A DNA stretch of 30,717 nucleotides from Methanoculleus sp. UBA374 (GCA_002508705.1 DAYL01000033.1:52716-83432); one strand, 5' to 3'; counted from the stretch's first letter, positions 16,601-22,582 are shown. Numbers and translations: made by a program. The notes: generated from the letters alone by a model not told the origin.

Positions 16601-17198
16601 CCCGTGCAACGTCGGCATGGAGCTGCGATTGTCTTGATATGTCGCCGATCTCAGAGAGCATCTGGAGAGCATGCTGCATGATGTTGACGTTTCGATACTT
16701 CTGTCCATATTCGATGAAGAGCGGAATGGTCTCGGAGAGGATTGCCGAGCGGTATTTACGGATGCTGATCTTGTCGCAGGCTTCTCCGCCTTTATCGATG
16801 AAATGGATGTCCCCGGTATCGACCCCCGTCTGGATAAGGTCACGGGAGATTTCGGCGAGGATCTCGGACTGGTGACTCTTACGGTCGAGTTTATCGACCA
16901 GGGTAAAAATTGCGCTGAACCATGCTTCGTCCTTATTCTGGCTGTAGATCCCGGCGGCGCGTTGGGCGAGGGCGGCCACCTCTTCTTTTGTCGGTTCGAT
17001 GATCTGGCTTAAGAGCCCCGGAAGGTTCTCCTCGAACGCCGTCTTTATCAGAGCGGCGTTCATCTGCTCGTAGAGTGATTTCTTCTCCTTCCGGGTCTGC
17101 GTCTCCGATATGTCTGAAACTACCTTTTCAAGCTCACGCAGATCGCCTGAAGAGATTGCGGAGTTGATCTTCTGTTTTATCTGTGGTTTACCATTCAT
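13632..17198 (-). CDS. giant alpha-helical repeat (solenoid-like) protein of unknown function
   Basis: A 1188-residue protein that I cannot assign to a named family. It looks almost wholly helical from end to end: amphipathic helices of 12-20 residues follow one another with short turns, often in the form I...A..L...G....A...I..I.D...R...L..IA, which suggests a TPR- or HEAT-like solenoid with degenerate repeats. There is no signal peptide, no membrane segment, no Walker motif and no obvious catalytic site. Proline and glycine are sparse, and Asp, Glu, Arg and Ile are frequent, as in cytoplasmic scaffold proteins. It is the first gene of a two-gene unit with acylphosphatase (4-bp overlap). The ATG at 17198 lies about 55 bp from a strong reverse-strand TATA element. 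A large open frame on the opposite strand is a composition artefact. Confidence 0.85.
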   Translation of the reverse strand: MNGKPQIKQKINSAISSGDLRELEKVVSDISETQTRKEKKSLYEQMNAALIKTAFEENLPGLLSQIIEPTKEEVAALAQRAAGIYSQNKDEAWFSAIFTLVDKLDRKSHQSEILAEISRDLIQTGVDTGDIHFIDKGGEACDKISIRKYRSAILSETIPLFIEYGQKYRNVNIMQHALQMLSEIGDISRQSQLHADVARAIAGAGIESGDITLVVSGLMSATEINQKIRRTNSIADIVDAAWKSSLKKEISDVEQIMDSLPGIPEERLTEILAILTEQLLDRQRDKKQVYAKLLKIEDEKPWAGRTLVLELLKKAERSGDRWFLEKAFEFNARDITGTQLPIEEIVLSGISVVERSGNSTILLDIAPLIAESCDAAKAAQLYRQITDALTRMGDFYHAIEVMKKASASTQRINAQFFDTSVRLIKEGLRRDEIELVHKNILATLDTDIVDSLVQQAVTDFCKEYDFDEVVRHIPAIKELVSSHRAQDPLLVECSTILIERGFVRQNDPAALVDLVNQIQDQNLREQAISTIAVEMARIGVVRKDRDLLRSATGLTCEIMDQQVRAEAMGGIVDQAAVLAVEDGDLDLLHGMRILSTSLLERDYCLFAMGKVIHGLIMFGIEHLSLQALDEATQIHSQIPDPSLQRQLVDPLIEGYVRVGSLQAADQISQGKAQVFDNMMEPFEIALDLLKTSTLREEISIRIASYVDIMLEYTQIYTSPIFAVPMTLFSLEIEGEYERTAMIQRILTFFTNETKDFDSAGPYEVMAYLLEGIEGGTTAPPVLELMYRLFEHTSDVYARYSGMYRIVSAYSVIGDGEKAEKIIRRLHETIGTISEPSVRAIMLSDLAGLMAGIDHDAARSYLTEAQEMLEFVGEDQEAFVRKNLIYAARSLNAVNRQETDIDWAIGQVGGIEDPVEYVDALAAVFDMVNEPAQRKEILSAMCHTVVSIPIPYIRLSMLFDVAQFAETYGDEEEIDELLDGMEKTAGHIQIPFITAMTQQRMAQMLFSFYRKSGKAAAQQRAVEIVSAIDDDRIRYSLMVQLEQAMPQSWRNSVYGRILDCRNKIRSGECTTKDMVALDRAIRTASDRAKRAVYYTEFYLIARNAEQQALADRMLLCALDEARIIRPLSRRAFVLGDMACRIYAEHYEDRSREIIDMAVGEALNIRDSTIRDEVYDELDMSMRLVQEHWL

Positions 17199-17240
17199 TT
17201 TGATCAGCGCTCTTCAATGGGTTCTGCATCATGCATATCT

Positions 17241-17260
17241 ATTATCAGATATATAGATTG
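17241..17260. promoter_or_regulatory. near-symmetrical TATA element, possibly bidirectional
   Basis: An AT-rich block with ATATATAG at 17249-17256 reads as a TATA box on both strands. On the reverse strand it serves the giant solenoid gene (start 17198). On the forward strand it lies 24 bp before the ATG of a 30-codon frame at 17277, the spacing of a leaderless transcript. Confidence 0.5.
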
Positions 17261-17276
17261 CCCCCCTTTCACAGGA

Positions 17277-17369
17277 ATGTCATTTGAGGAAATGAGGGAG
17301 TTTCTCAAAAATGTCGGGGATATGTGGGAGAGTCAGGGTTCTTTGAAGCGCCGGGAACGGAATGATTAA
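17277..17369 (+). CDS. possible 30-residue small protein
   Basis: An open frame of 30 codons, starting MSFEEMREFL and ending RRERND, with Trp17 in the middle. It is highly charged and could form an amphipathic helix with a basic then acidic tail. Support: a strong TATA element at the right distance for leaderless translation. Against: codon third positions are less GC-rich than in neighbouring genes, there is no ribosome site, and a frame this short can be chance. No family is recognised. Confidence 0.3.
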   Translation: MSFEEMREFLKNVGDMWESQGSLKRRERND

Positions 17370-17408
17370 TGGGTGGTTGATCCCTCCGGCGGAAAAGACG
17401 GCCGGGGG

Positions 17409-18773
17409 TCATGCCTGTCTGACCACCTGCAGGATCTCCTCATGCACGGCCTCTGCGACGGCCGGGTTCTTTGACTCGATCATGATCCTGATCATTGGTT
17501 CCGTGCCCGAAGCCCGCACCAGGGCCCAGACATCGTTCCTGACAATCTTGATCCCGTCGATCTTCTCAATGGTCTCTCCCGGGAACGCTTCCTCGACGGC
17601 ACGGACCAGCGCGGCCGGGTCCCGGACGTGGTGTTTCTCCTTGATCAGATGGTAGATCGGGAGCCCGTCAAGGATATCCGAGAGTTTCCTGCCGTTATGA
17701 TCTGCGAGAACCGCTACCATCATGGCGGCGGTCATGCCCCCGTCCCGGCAGAACTGGTGGTCGGGATAGATCAGGCCGCCGTTTCCTTCGCCTCCAAAAG
17801 AGACTTTCTTTCCCTCGCCTATCAACTCGATCATCCTTCTTGCGACGTAGATGCTTCCTACGGGCGTGTAATCGACGGTGCATCCGTGCTTTTCCGCAAT
17901 ATCCCGGATCAGCCGGGATGTGGCGACCGTGGTGACGACGATCCCGTTGCCGTTCCTGCCGCAGACGTAGTCCTCGACCAGTCCGAACTCATAGTTCTCT
18001 TCTATATAGCGTCCTTTGTTATCAACGAAGACCGCCCGGTCGGCATCGCCGTCGTGCGCCACCCCGAAGTCGGCACCCGTGGCGACGACCATCTCCGAGA
18101 GGGGTTGCAGCCCTTCGGGTGTCGGCTCGGGCATCCGGCCCGGGAAGGTACCGTCGAGTCGGGCGTTGATGGTATGGACCCGGCAGCCCAGTCGTGAGAG
18201 GATGACCGGGGTGGTGAGCGCCGCCGGGCCGGAACCGGGGTCGACGACGACGGTCAGGCCTTCGCCGATATGCGCTGGAAAGTGCCCCACGATTGCCCGA
18301 ATATATTCCTCGATCCGCTCGGGTGCGGCGGTCTCCGTGCCGACGCCGTCCCAGGGAGCCGCATCGAATGCTCCGGTGAAGTACCTGTCTTCGAGCCGGA
18401 GGGTCTCGTCGTCGGGCATCTCGGTGCCGTCGGCCTCGATGATCTTTACGCCGTTGTACTCCGGGGGGTTGTGGGACGCGGTGATCATCGCGCCGCCGTC
18501 GAACCGGTTGCTCTTTATGAGATACTGCAGGGCTGGTGTGGGGAGGATGCCCATGTCCACCACGTCGCACCCGGTCATCAGGAGCCCGGCCTTGAGAGCG
18601 TGGGCCAGGGCTTCACCGGACGTCCTCGTGTCCCTGCCGACTGCTATCGTTCCTTTTCTCATCGATCCGAGTGCGGCGCCGATCTTGAGGACCAGGGCCG
18701 GCGTCATCTCCTCCCCGACCACGCCCCGCACGCCGTTCGTTCCAAACATCCGCTTTCCGTTTCGCATCTTCAT
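17409..18773 (-). CDS. glmM: phosphoglucosamine mutase (alpha-D-phosphohexomutase family)
   Basis: A 454-residue phosphohexomutase. The four family sites are present: active-site serine Ser100 in TASHNPPEYNG, metal-binding DGDADRA near residue 240, sugar-binding GEGNGG near 325, and phosphate-binding RASGTEPMIR near the C-terminus. The N-terminal FGTNGVRGVVGE matches archaeal GlmM. It should convert glucosamine 6-phosphate to glucosamine 1-phosphate for UDP-GlcNAc synthesis; phosphomannomutase or phosphoglucomutase activity cannot be ruled out from motifs. GGGAG lies 7 bp ahead of the ATG at 18773. It is the last gene of the DUF5806-mobB-glmM operon, 14 bp after mobB. Confidence 0.9.
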   Translation of the reverse strand: MKMRNGKRMFGTNGVRGVVGEEMTPALVLKIGAALGSMRKGTIAVGRDTRTSGEALAHALKAGLLMTGCDVVDMGILPTPALQYLIKSNRFDGGAMITASHNPPEYNGVKIIEADGTEMPDDETLRLEDRYFTGAFDAAPWDGVGTETAAPERIEEYIRAIVGHFPAHIGEGLTVVVDPGSGPAALTTPVILSRLGCRVHTINARLDGTFPGRMPEPTPEGLQPLSEMVVATGADFGVAHDGDADRAVFVDNKGRYIEENYEFGLVEDYVCGRNGNGIVVTTVATSRLIRDIAEKHGCTVDYTPVGSIYVARRMIELIGEGKKVSFGGEGNGGLIYPDHQFCRDGGMTAAMMVAVLADHNGRKLSDILDGLPIYHLIKEKHHVRDPAALVRAVEEAFPGETIEKIDGIKIVRNDVWALVRASGTEPMIRIMIESKNPAVAEAVHEEILQVVRQA

Positions 18774-18787
18774 CGCTTTCTCCCGTG

Positions 18788-19489
18788 TTATGGCAGTTTT
18801 CGTTTCAGTCGATCGATGGCGTCGCCGGCGGCGGCCAACGCCTCCCTGTTCTGTTCTGCAAGTATAGCAATATAGATTCTATCTTCTCCGGCATGGAGTC
18901 CGCTTTTCTGATGGTGCAACCGTGCGCCGATGATCCCCGGGACCGCTTCCAGGTCTTTCCGAACGCTCGTTGTCGGGAATTCCGGGTATTTTACCGGTCC
19001 GCTGAACGTGAGGACAACGCCGCCGTTCAGGGTGCCGCACTCGCGCCGTAGTTCCCGAACCAATCCTTCGGTGGTGTAATAGTCCTCGAACCCGGGAAGT
19101 GCGGCGATCACCTCGTCGACCGAAGGGTTCCGGAGCACGACGTTCTCGCTCTGGAGGTCGCCTATCACGATCCGCGGAAACGGCCGGGCTTTGAATCCCT
19201 CAAGTACGGCATATTCGATCCCGGCGTTGCAGAGGACCTGCAGGGTGGAGTCGAGGTCGTTTTCACGCCTGATAAAAACCGACTTCTCGTCGTCGACGCC
19301 GCTGGATATAGCAGCATCCGATTCATAGTAGGCGGTGGTGTCCTTTCCGGGTTCAAGTTGAAACCCGTGGTGGTGCCCGAGGTGTTTGACCGCTCCGACG
19401 GTTCCGTATGCGGAGAGCGCCCGGATCAGGTCCTTCATAAATGTGGTCTTCCCGGCGTTCGAGCGGCCGACGATCTGAATGACCTTCAC
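18788..19489 (-). CDS. mobB: MobB-MoaE fusion protein (molybdopterin cofactor synthesis)
   Basis: A 233-residue protein of two parts. Residues 1 to about 150 are MobB: P-loop GRSNAGKTTF at 8-17, the AVKHLGHHHGF block, and VLEGFKARPFPRI. MobB is a GTPase accessory for attaching nucleotides to molybdopterin. Residues from about 152 to the end resemble the molybdopterin synthase large subunit MoaE: GGVVLTFSGPVK, then RLHHQKSGLHAGEDRIYIAILAEQNREALAAAGDAIDRLKRKLP. Compared with E. coli MoaE the middle is shortened and the chain stops right where PFWKRE should follow. The first catalytic lysine (of DYLK) has a counterpart but the second (of FWK) is missing, so this half is probably regulatory or degenerate. 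It overlaps the DUF5806 gene by 4 bp. Molybdate or tungstate enzymes of methanogenesis are the likely clients. Confidence 0.83.
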   Translation of the reverse strand: MKVIQIVGRSNAGKTTFMKDLIRALSAYGTVGAVKHLGHHHGFQLEPGKDTTAYYESDAAISSGVDDEKSVFIRRENDLDSTLQVLCNAGIEYAVLEGFKARPFPRIVIGDLQSENVVLRNPSVDEVIAALPGFEDYYTTEGLVRELRRECGTLNGGVVLTFSGPVKYPEFPTTSVRKDLEAVPGIIGARLHHQKSGLHAGEDRIYIAILAEQNREALAAAGDAIDRLKRKLP

Positions 19490-20046
19490 GGGTTTTCATC
19501 CTCCCCCGGGTCTATCGGGTGTTCCTCCTCTCCGCCTTCCTGGCCGGGTCGGGATTTTAATACCACCGACGCGGCCTCGGCAACGCCCCGCATCACCTCG
19601 GTGATGCGGTCCTCAATATCGATCTCGTCGTCGAGGTTCAGGCTTGTTCCCTCTACCTCGAGGAGAAACCGGGCGACTTCGCTTGCTTCAAAGAGGATCT
19701 CGTCGAGTTCTTCTGCGGTAAAAAAACCGCACATGGCCCCGTAGAAGAATGTGGCTCCCGCCTTCTTCACTTTCTTCTTGAACGAACTCCTTGCCTGGTT
19801 GACTGCCTGCGGGGTGTAGGAGTCGAGCATGAATGGGCAGAGCTCGGGGAGGTTCTCGCCGATGAACGTCATCTCCGATCCGCTGGTGGTCTTGAAGTCT
19901 GCGCAGAGACGTGCGATTGCCCATTCACGGGCGGTGATGTGGGTGTGTTTGCGCAGAAACTGGTTGACCCGCTGGTAGGTGGCGCCATCCACTTTCTTGA
20001 ATTTTCGGTACTTGTTCGGGTCTTTCAGGTCGGCAGGATCTTCCAT
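19486..20046 (-). CDS. DUF5806 family protein
   Basis: A 186-residue soluble protein that matches, from memory, the archaeal DUF5806 family found in methanogens and haloarchaea. The conserved core is clear: KYRKFKKVDGATYQRVNQF near residue 12, HITAREWAIARLCADF, MTFIGENLPELCPFM, SYTPQAVNQARSSFKKKVKKAGATF, and YGAMCGFFTAEELDEI. The C-terminus, after a predicted helix to about residue 165, is acidic and disordered. No function is known. It opens the operon with mobB and glmM. A leader of about 150 nt is likely, since the nearest strong TATA-like element on this strand is GATATAAACC at about 20222-20231; a nearer weak one (GAAATATCTAAAC) lies about 30 bp before the start. Confidence 0.75.
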   Translation of the reverse strand: MEDPADLKDPNKYRKFKKVDGATYQRVNQFLRKHTHITAREWAIARLCADFKTTSGSEMTFIGENLPELCPFMLDSYTPQAVNQARSSFKKKVKKAGATFFYGAMCGFFTAEELDEILFEASEVARFLLEVEGTSLNLDDEIDIEDRITEVMRGVAEAASVVLKSRPGQEGGEEEHPIDPGEDENP

Positions 20047-20208
20047 TTTTCATACCCTCTTGTCTGTTTAGATATTTCAATGGTGGTGGTCGGGAGGAGG
20101 GCCCGACCGACACGTCCGTTGCGGTCCTCCTGTTGAGTGCGCTTTCGGCTGTGGCGGGTCTGGCTCCTCGGTCCAGATCTTTCTGCGGTTACTCCATCCC
20201 CTATTACG
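20047..20208 (-). promoter_or_regulatory. leader of the DUF5806-mobB-glmM operon with a GC hairpin
   Basis: If transcription starts from the TATA-like GATATAAACC near 20228, the message has a leader of roughly 155 nt. It contains a perfect 7-bp hairpin (GGTCGGG and CCCGACC, 20088-20108) whose loop on this strand is CCCTCCT, complementary to ribosome-binding sequence. A GGAGGACC stretch lies upstream at about 20124-20131. No known riboswitch is recognised. A shorter leader from the AT-rich element at about 20068-20080 is equally possible. Confidence 0.3.
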
Positions 20209-20227
20209 TATAGCATCATATGGTTTA
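20209..20227. repeat. left copy of a perfect 19-bp inverted repeat
   Basis: TATAGCATCATATGGTTTA here is the exact reverse complement of 22323-22341. Similarity stops abruptly on both sides of the 19 bp. The pair encloses 2.1 kb with xerA. It also overlaps the putative promoter of the reverse-strand DUF5806 operon. Confidence 0.75.
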
Positions 20228-20864
20228 TATCTGCCTTTTTGATCCTTGGGGTGTGACGGAGAATTGGGTTCTCCTGGGCCGGTCCTGTCCCGTTCGGGGC
20301 GTTGTCCGGGGGTATCCGCCTGGCCGGTTCCCGGTCCCCGGGTTGCCCTGTTGGGATCGTCCCGGGATCTGCGACCTTTGTCACCATAATTGGAACTGAC
20401 GGGGCTTCTGCCATCCGGAGCACAGCGGATACGGCTTTTGCCCGCCGCCGCAGGGGTTTGAAAAAACTGCAATTCTTCGAGAAAGCGACCGGCTGGAGAG
20501 TGCGGTCCATCGGAATCGGAACTCGAGAAGACCTTCGGCCTTCGAGACGGAGTGGTGCCACCGGGGGCGATGGGGGTACTCTTCAGCAATTTGGGACAAT
20601 CTCGCTGATCGGCCAAGATGCTATGTGTTGCAGGGGCTGGCTGGCTGCGACGCTCCCGGGGGCGGGGCATAAGGGGGTCCGTCTATTCTCGCGCTTCCGA
20701 AACGGCGAGGATAGCAGGCCATGTGATTAAACCGGGGCCTCTGGATCAGGCGTTCCTCCTGAAATGCGGTCCCTTATTTTGAAAGACGCTTCTTCTATTC
20801 TGTCAGGGGGTCTCTTCCGTGGCGGTCTACGGCAAAACGGTTGTCTGGATGGGGGCCGTTGTAT

Positions 20865-20880
20865 CGGGCCTATAGGCCCG
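20865..20880. repeat. 16-bp perfect palindrome
   Basis: CGGGCCTATAGGCCCG is its own reverse complement. It lies in the gene-free region and could be a protein-binding site or the stem of an RNA hairpin. A pair of CGATCG sites six bases apart follows at about 20906-20923. Confidence 0.5.
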
Positions 20881-20979
20881 GATCGCCGGTTTCATAATGG
20901 GAGACATCGATCGAATAGGCGATCGGGGGTTTCAGCGAATCTACGGTGGTTCTTTATATACTGGCGCCGTCTGCAGGTC

Positions 20980-21132
20980 TCATGGCGATGGCTGTGCTCC
21001 GGGGCCGTTCACTTTCTCCCCGCGCGGTGGGGGGTTCATATACTCCAGAGGGAATGTATTCAACAGGGTCTGCTTCCCGACCGCGGGCGGCAACCCCGTT
21101 TCCATACCTCCGAACATCACTCCGAACATCAT
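20980..21132 (-). CDS. possible 50-residue small protein
   Basis: Starts MMFGVMFGGM and ends NGPGAQPSP. A full AGGAGGT ribosome site lies just ahead: one base before the first ATG, four before the second, so the second (21129) is the better start. The N-terminus is a near-repeat (MMFG, VMFGG) caused by a 12-bp tandem duplication. The rest is Pro/Gly-rich with no recognised domain and no membrane segment. No matching promoter was found at a suitable distance. The ribosome site is the only real evidence. Confidence 0.25.
   Translation of the reverse strand: MMFGVMFGGMETGLPPAVGKQTLLNTFPLEYMNPPPRGEKVNGPGAQPSP
21108..21131. repeat. 12-bp tandem duplication
   Basis: CTCCGAACATCA occurs twice head-to-tail. 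On the reverse strand it encodes the first residues of a possible small protein and includes its start codons. Confidence 0.6.
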
Positions 21133-21354
21133 TACCTCCTAAAAATACTTTTTTTCAGGTCCGGGAAAATGGTTTCGTCTCCTCTGGCCCGGGCGTTTTT
21201 CTGGAGATTGCTCTGGATGTGTGGGTCTCCGGGTTCGTCCCCGCAGCGTGTCGTTCGGTGTGGGCCCGTGCAATCGCACCGGGCGGTTCTGATCCGGCCC
21301 GGCAGGCGTTTTCCCCTGATGCAATTTATTGCGGGGAATAGTGATTTACCGCAA

Positions 21355-21365
21355 TTTTGATATGC
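21355..21365 (+). promoter_or_regulatory. TATA-like element for xerA
   Basis: TTTTGATATGC is centred about 29 bp before the xerA ATG at 21389, with no ribosome site in between, suggesting a leaderless message. The dif-like palindrome fills the gap between this element and the start codon. Confidence 0.4.
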
Positions 21366-21369
21366 TCCT

Positions 21370-21397
21370 TTATTCCATTCAATATACAATGGAAAAT
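21370..21397. other. dif: dif-like site overlapping the xerA start
   Basis: A 28-bp imperfect palindrome in the 11-6-11 layout of Xer sites: left arm TTATTCCATTC, spacer AATATA, right arm CAATGGAAAAT. Eight of the eleven arm positions are complementary, including an unbroken TTCCATT/AATGGAA. It covers the xerA initiation codon (21389). It may be the chromosome dimer-resolution site, an attachment site, or an operator for XerA autoregulation. Confidence 0.45.
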
Positions 21398-22312
21398 ACG
21401 TTATTTTCTGAATGGATTGATCGCTTCGGTGGTTACCTCCGGATGCGGAATTATTCGCCCCGGACGATCAAGAAATACGGGCAGACCCTCCAACGCTTCG
21501 CCCGGTACGTCTGGCTCCGGCAGCATTCCGGTCCGGGCGGGGCTCTGCTCGACGATGCCGCACTTGAGGCCGCCCTGCTGGATGCGGACGTCAATGTCTC
21601 TGCGGCCCTTGTCACCGATTTCTTCTCGTGTCTCTCGGAGGGGCGGGATTATAAGCCGAAGACCTTCCATCGGATGATATCGACGCTCTCGTCGTTCTAT
21701 CGGTATCTCTACGCCCAGGGGGTTGTGGTTGCGAACCCGATGCTCGGGGTGGAACGGCCCCGGATCAAGAATCAGGAACTGAAATACCTCAAGCACAGCC
21801 AGGTGATCCGCCTGATCAACTCGATTGAGGGCGAGCGCGACCGGCTGATCGTCCGCCTCATCTACGCCACCGGCGTCCGTGTCTCGGAGTTGTGTGCGAT
21901 AAATATCGAGGACATCGATTTTGAGGAGCAGACAATACGGGTGAAGGGGAAAGGCGATAAGATCCGGACCGTCTTCGTCGATGAAGAGACTCTCGACGAG
22001 GTTAACGGGTTCATCGGCAACAAGATCGAGGGGCCGCTCTTTCTAGGTCAGCAGGGCAACCACCTCTCCCCGCGGACCGTCCAGCACCTTTTCAAGCAAT
22101 ACGCCCCGGCCGGAATTACGCCGCATAAAATCCGGCACTCTTACGCAAGCGAACTCTATCGGCGGTCAAAGAACCTCCGTGTCGTGCAGGAGAACCTGGG
22201 GCACTCTTCCATCAAGACGACCGAGATCTACCTGCATACCGACCTCGACGAGCGGAGAAACGTCTACCGGCAGTATTTCCCGCTTGCGAATGAGAAGAAG
22301 TCGGGGGAGTAA
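21389..22312 (+). CDS. xerA: archaeal tyrosine recombinase XerA
   Basis: A 307-residue site-specific recombinase. Residues 1 to about 110 form the SAM-like core-binding domain (MRNYSPRTIKKYGQTLQRFARYV) and the rest the catalytic domain. All catalytic residues are present: Arg164 in YATGVRVSELC, Lys188 in VKGKGDK, His246 and Arg249 in HKIRHSYAS, His272 in LGHSSIKTT, and nucleophile Tyr281 in EIYLH. Length and sequence fit archaeal XerA, which resolves chromosome dimers at dif, rather than a phage integrase. I start it at ATG 21389 (MENTLFSEWIDRF); upstream in-frame starts add non-conserved residues and would run through the TATA element. It is monocistronic, flanked by the 19-bp inverted repeats, and followed by a hairpin and an IS remnant. 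Confidence 0.9.
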   Translation: MENTLFSEWIDRFGGYLRMRNYSPRTIKKYGQTLQRFARYVWLRQHSGPGGALLDDAALEAALLDADVNVSAALVTDFFSCLSEGRDYKPKTFHRMISTLSSFYRYLYAQGVVVANPMLGVERPRIKNQELKYLKHSQVIRLINSIEGERDRLIVRLIYATGVRVSELCAINIEDIDFEEQTIRVKGKGDKIRTVFVDEETLDEVNGFIGNKIEGPLFLGQQGNHLSPRTVQHLFKQYAPAGITPHKIRHSYASELYRRSKNLRVVQENLGHSSIKTTEIYLHTDLDERRNVYRQYFPLANEKKSGE

Positions 22313-22322
22313 CTGGTGCCAG

Positions 22323-22341
22323 TAAACCATATGATGCTATA
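22323..22341. repeat. right copy of the 19-bp inverted repeat
   Basis: TAAACCATATGATGCTATA begins 10 bp after the xerA stop and is the exact reverse complement of 20209-20227. It may mark the left end of the adjacent IS200/IS605-type remnant or the border of a xerA-containing segment. Confidence 0.75.
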
Positions 22342-22355
22342 TGCCTGCCAGCAAA

Positions 22356-22371
22356 GGGGCCAGTTGGCCCC
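22356..22371. terminator. hairpin after xerA
   Basis: GGGGCC and GGCCCC form a six-pair stem around AGTT (seven pairs if the loop shrinks to two bases). It could end the xerA transcript or be the left-end hairpin of the IS element. No T-run follows immediately. Confidence 0.4.
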
Positions 22372-22582
22372 GCCTTCCTTCTCGTGTCCGGCAGGGCTTT
22401 CGCAAAAACGCCAGGCGAAGCACAGGGCTTGAAGACTCGCTCCGAAGAAAGGTCTCGGAGATGGCAGGGTGACCCCTTATAATTGGTCCATATCCTCCGG
22501 GTCAAACCACCAGTGTCCAACATCGAAGGGTTGGGGGTCTCGCGCGACACCTTAACGCGGGGGCTGGCAACACCCGGACACC

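Larger units (their letters stand above)
20228..21354. other. 1.1-kb region without a convincing gene
   Basis: Several frames over 60 codons are open on both strands, but all are rich in Arg, Pro, Gly and Ser, lack domains, and overlap one another in competing frames, as expected of GC-rich non-coding DNA. TATA-like elements occur (TTTATATACTGG about 20953-20964, forward; TTCATATACTCC about 21037-21048, forward), so small RNAs or small proteins are possible. A 16-bp palindrome, a 12-bp tandem duplication and one small reverse frame with a good ribosome site are listed separately. T7 at 21149-21155 may be a forward terminator. Confidence 0.5.

Noticed and set aside
12050..17200. CRISPR array or casposon around cas1
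   Set aside because: No regularly spaced repeats, no cas2 or effector genes, no family B polymerase, and no terminal inverted repeats were found near cas1.
20302..20730. 142-codon forward frame and competing reverse frames in the gene-poor region
   Set aside because: Composition is Arg/Gly/Ser/Pro-rich, no motif is recognisable, no ribosome site fits, and frames on both strands overlap each other.
21226..21245. tRNA T-arm-like GGGTTCGTCCCC
   Set aside because: No matching acceptor, D or anticodon arms upstream on either strand.
20946..21341. 131-codon forward frame with a TATA element at about 20953
   Set aside because: A leaderless start at 20981 is possible, but the protein lacks any domain, is low-complexity in its first half, and runs across a T7 tract and a tandem repeat. 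Kept only as part of the gene-free region.
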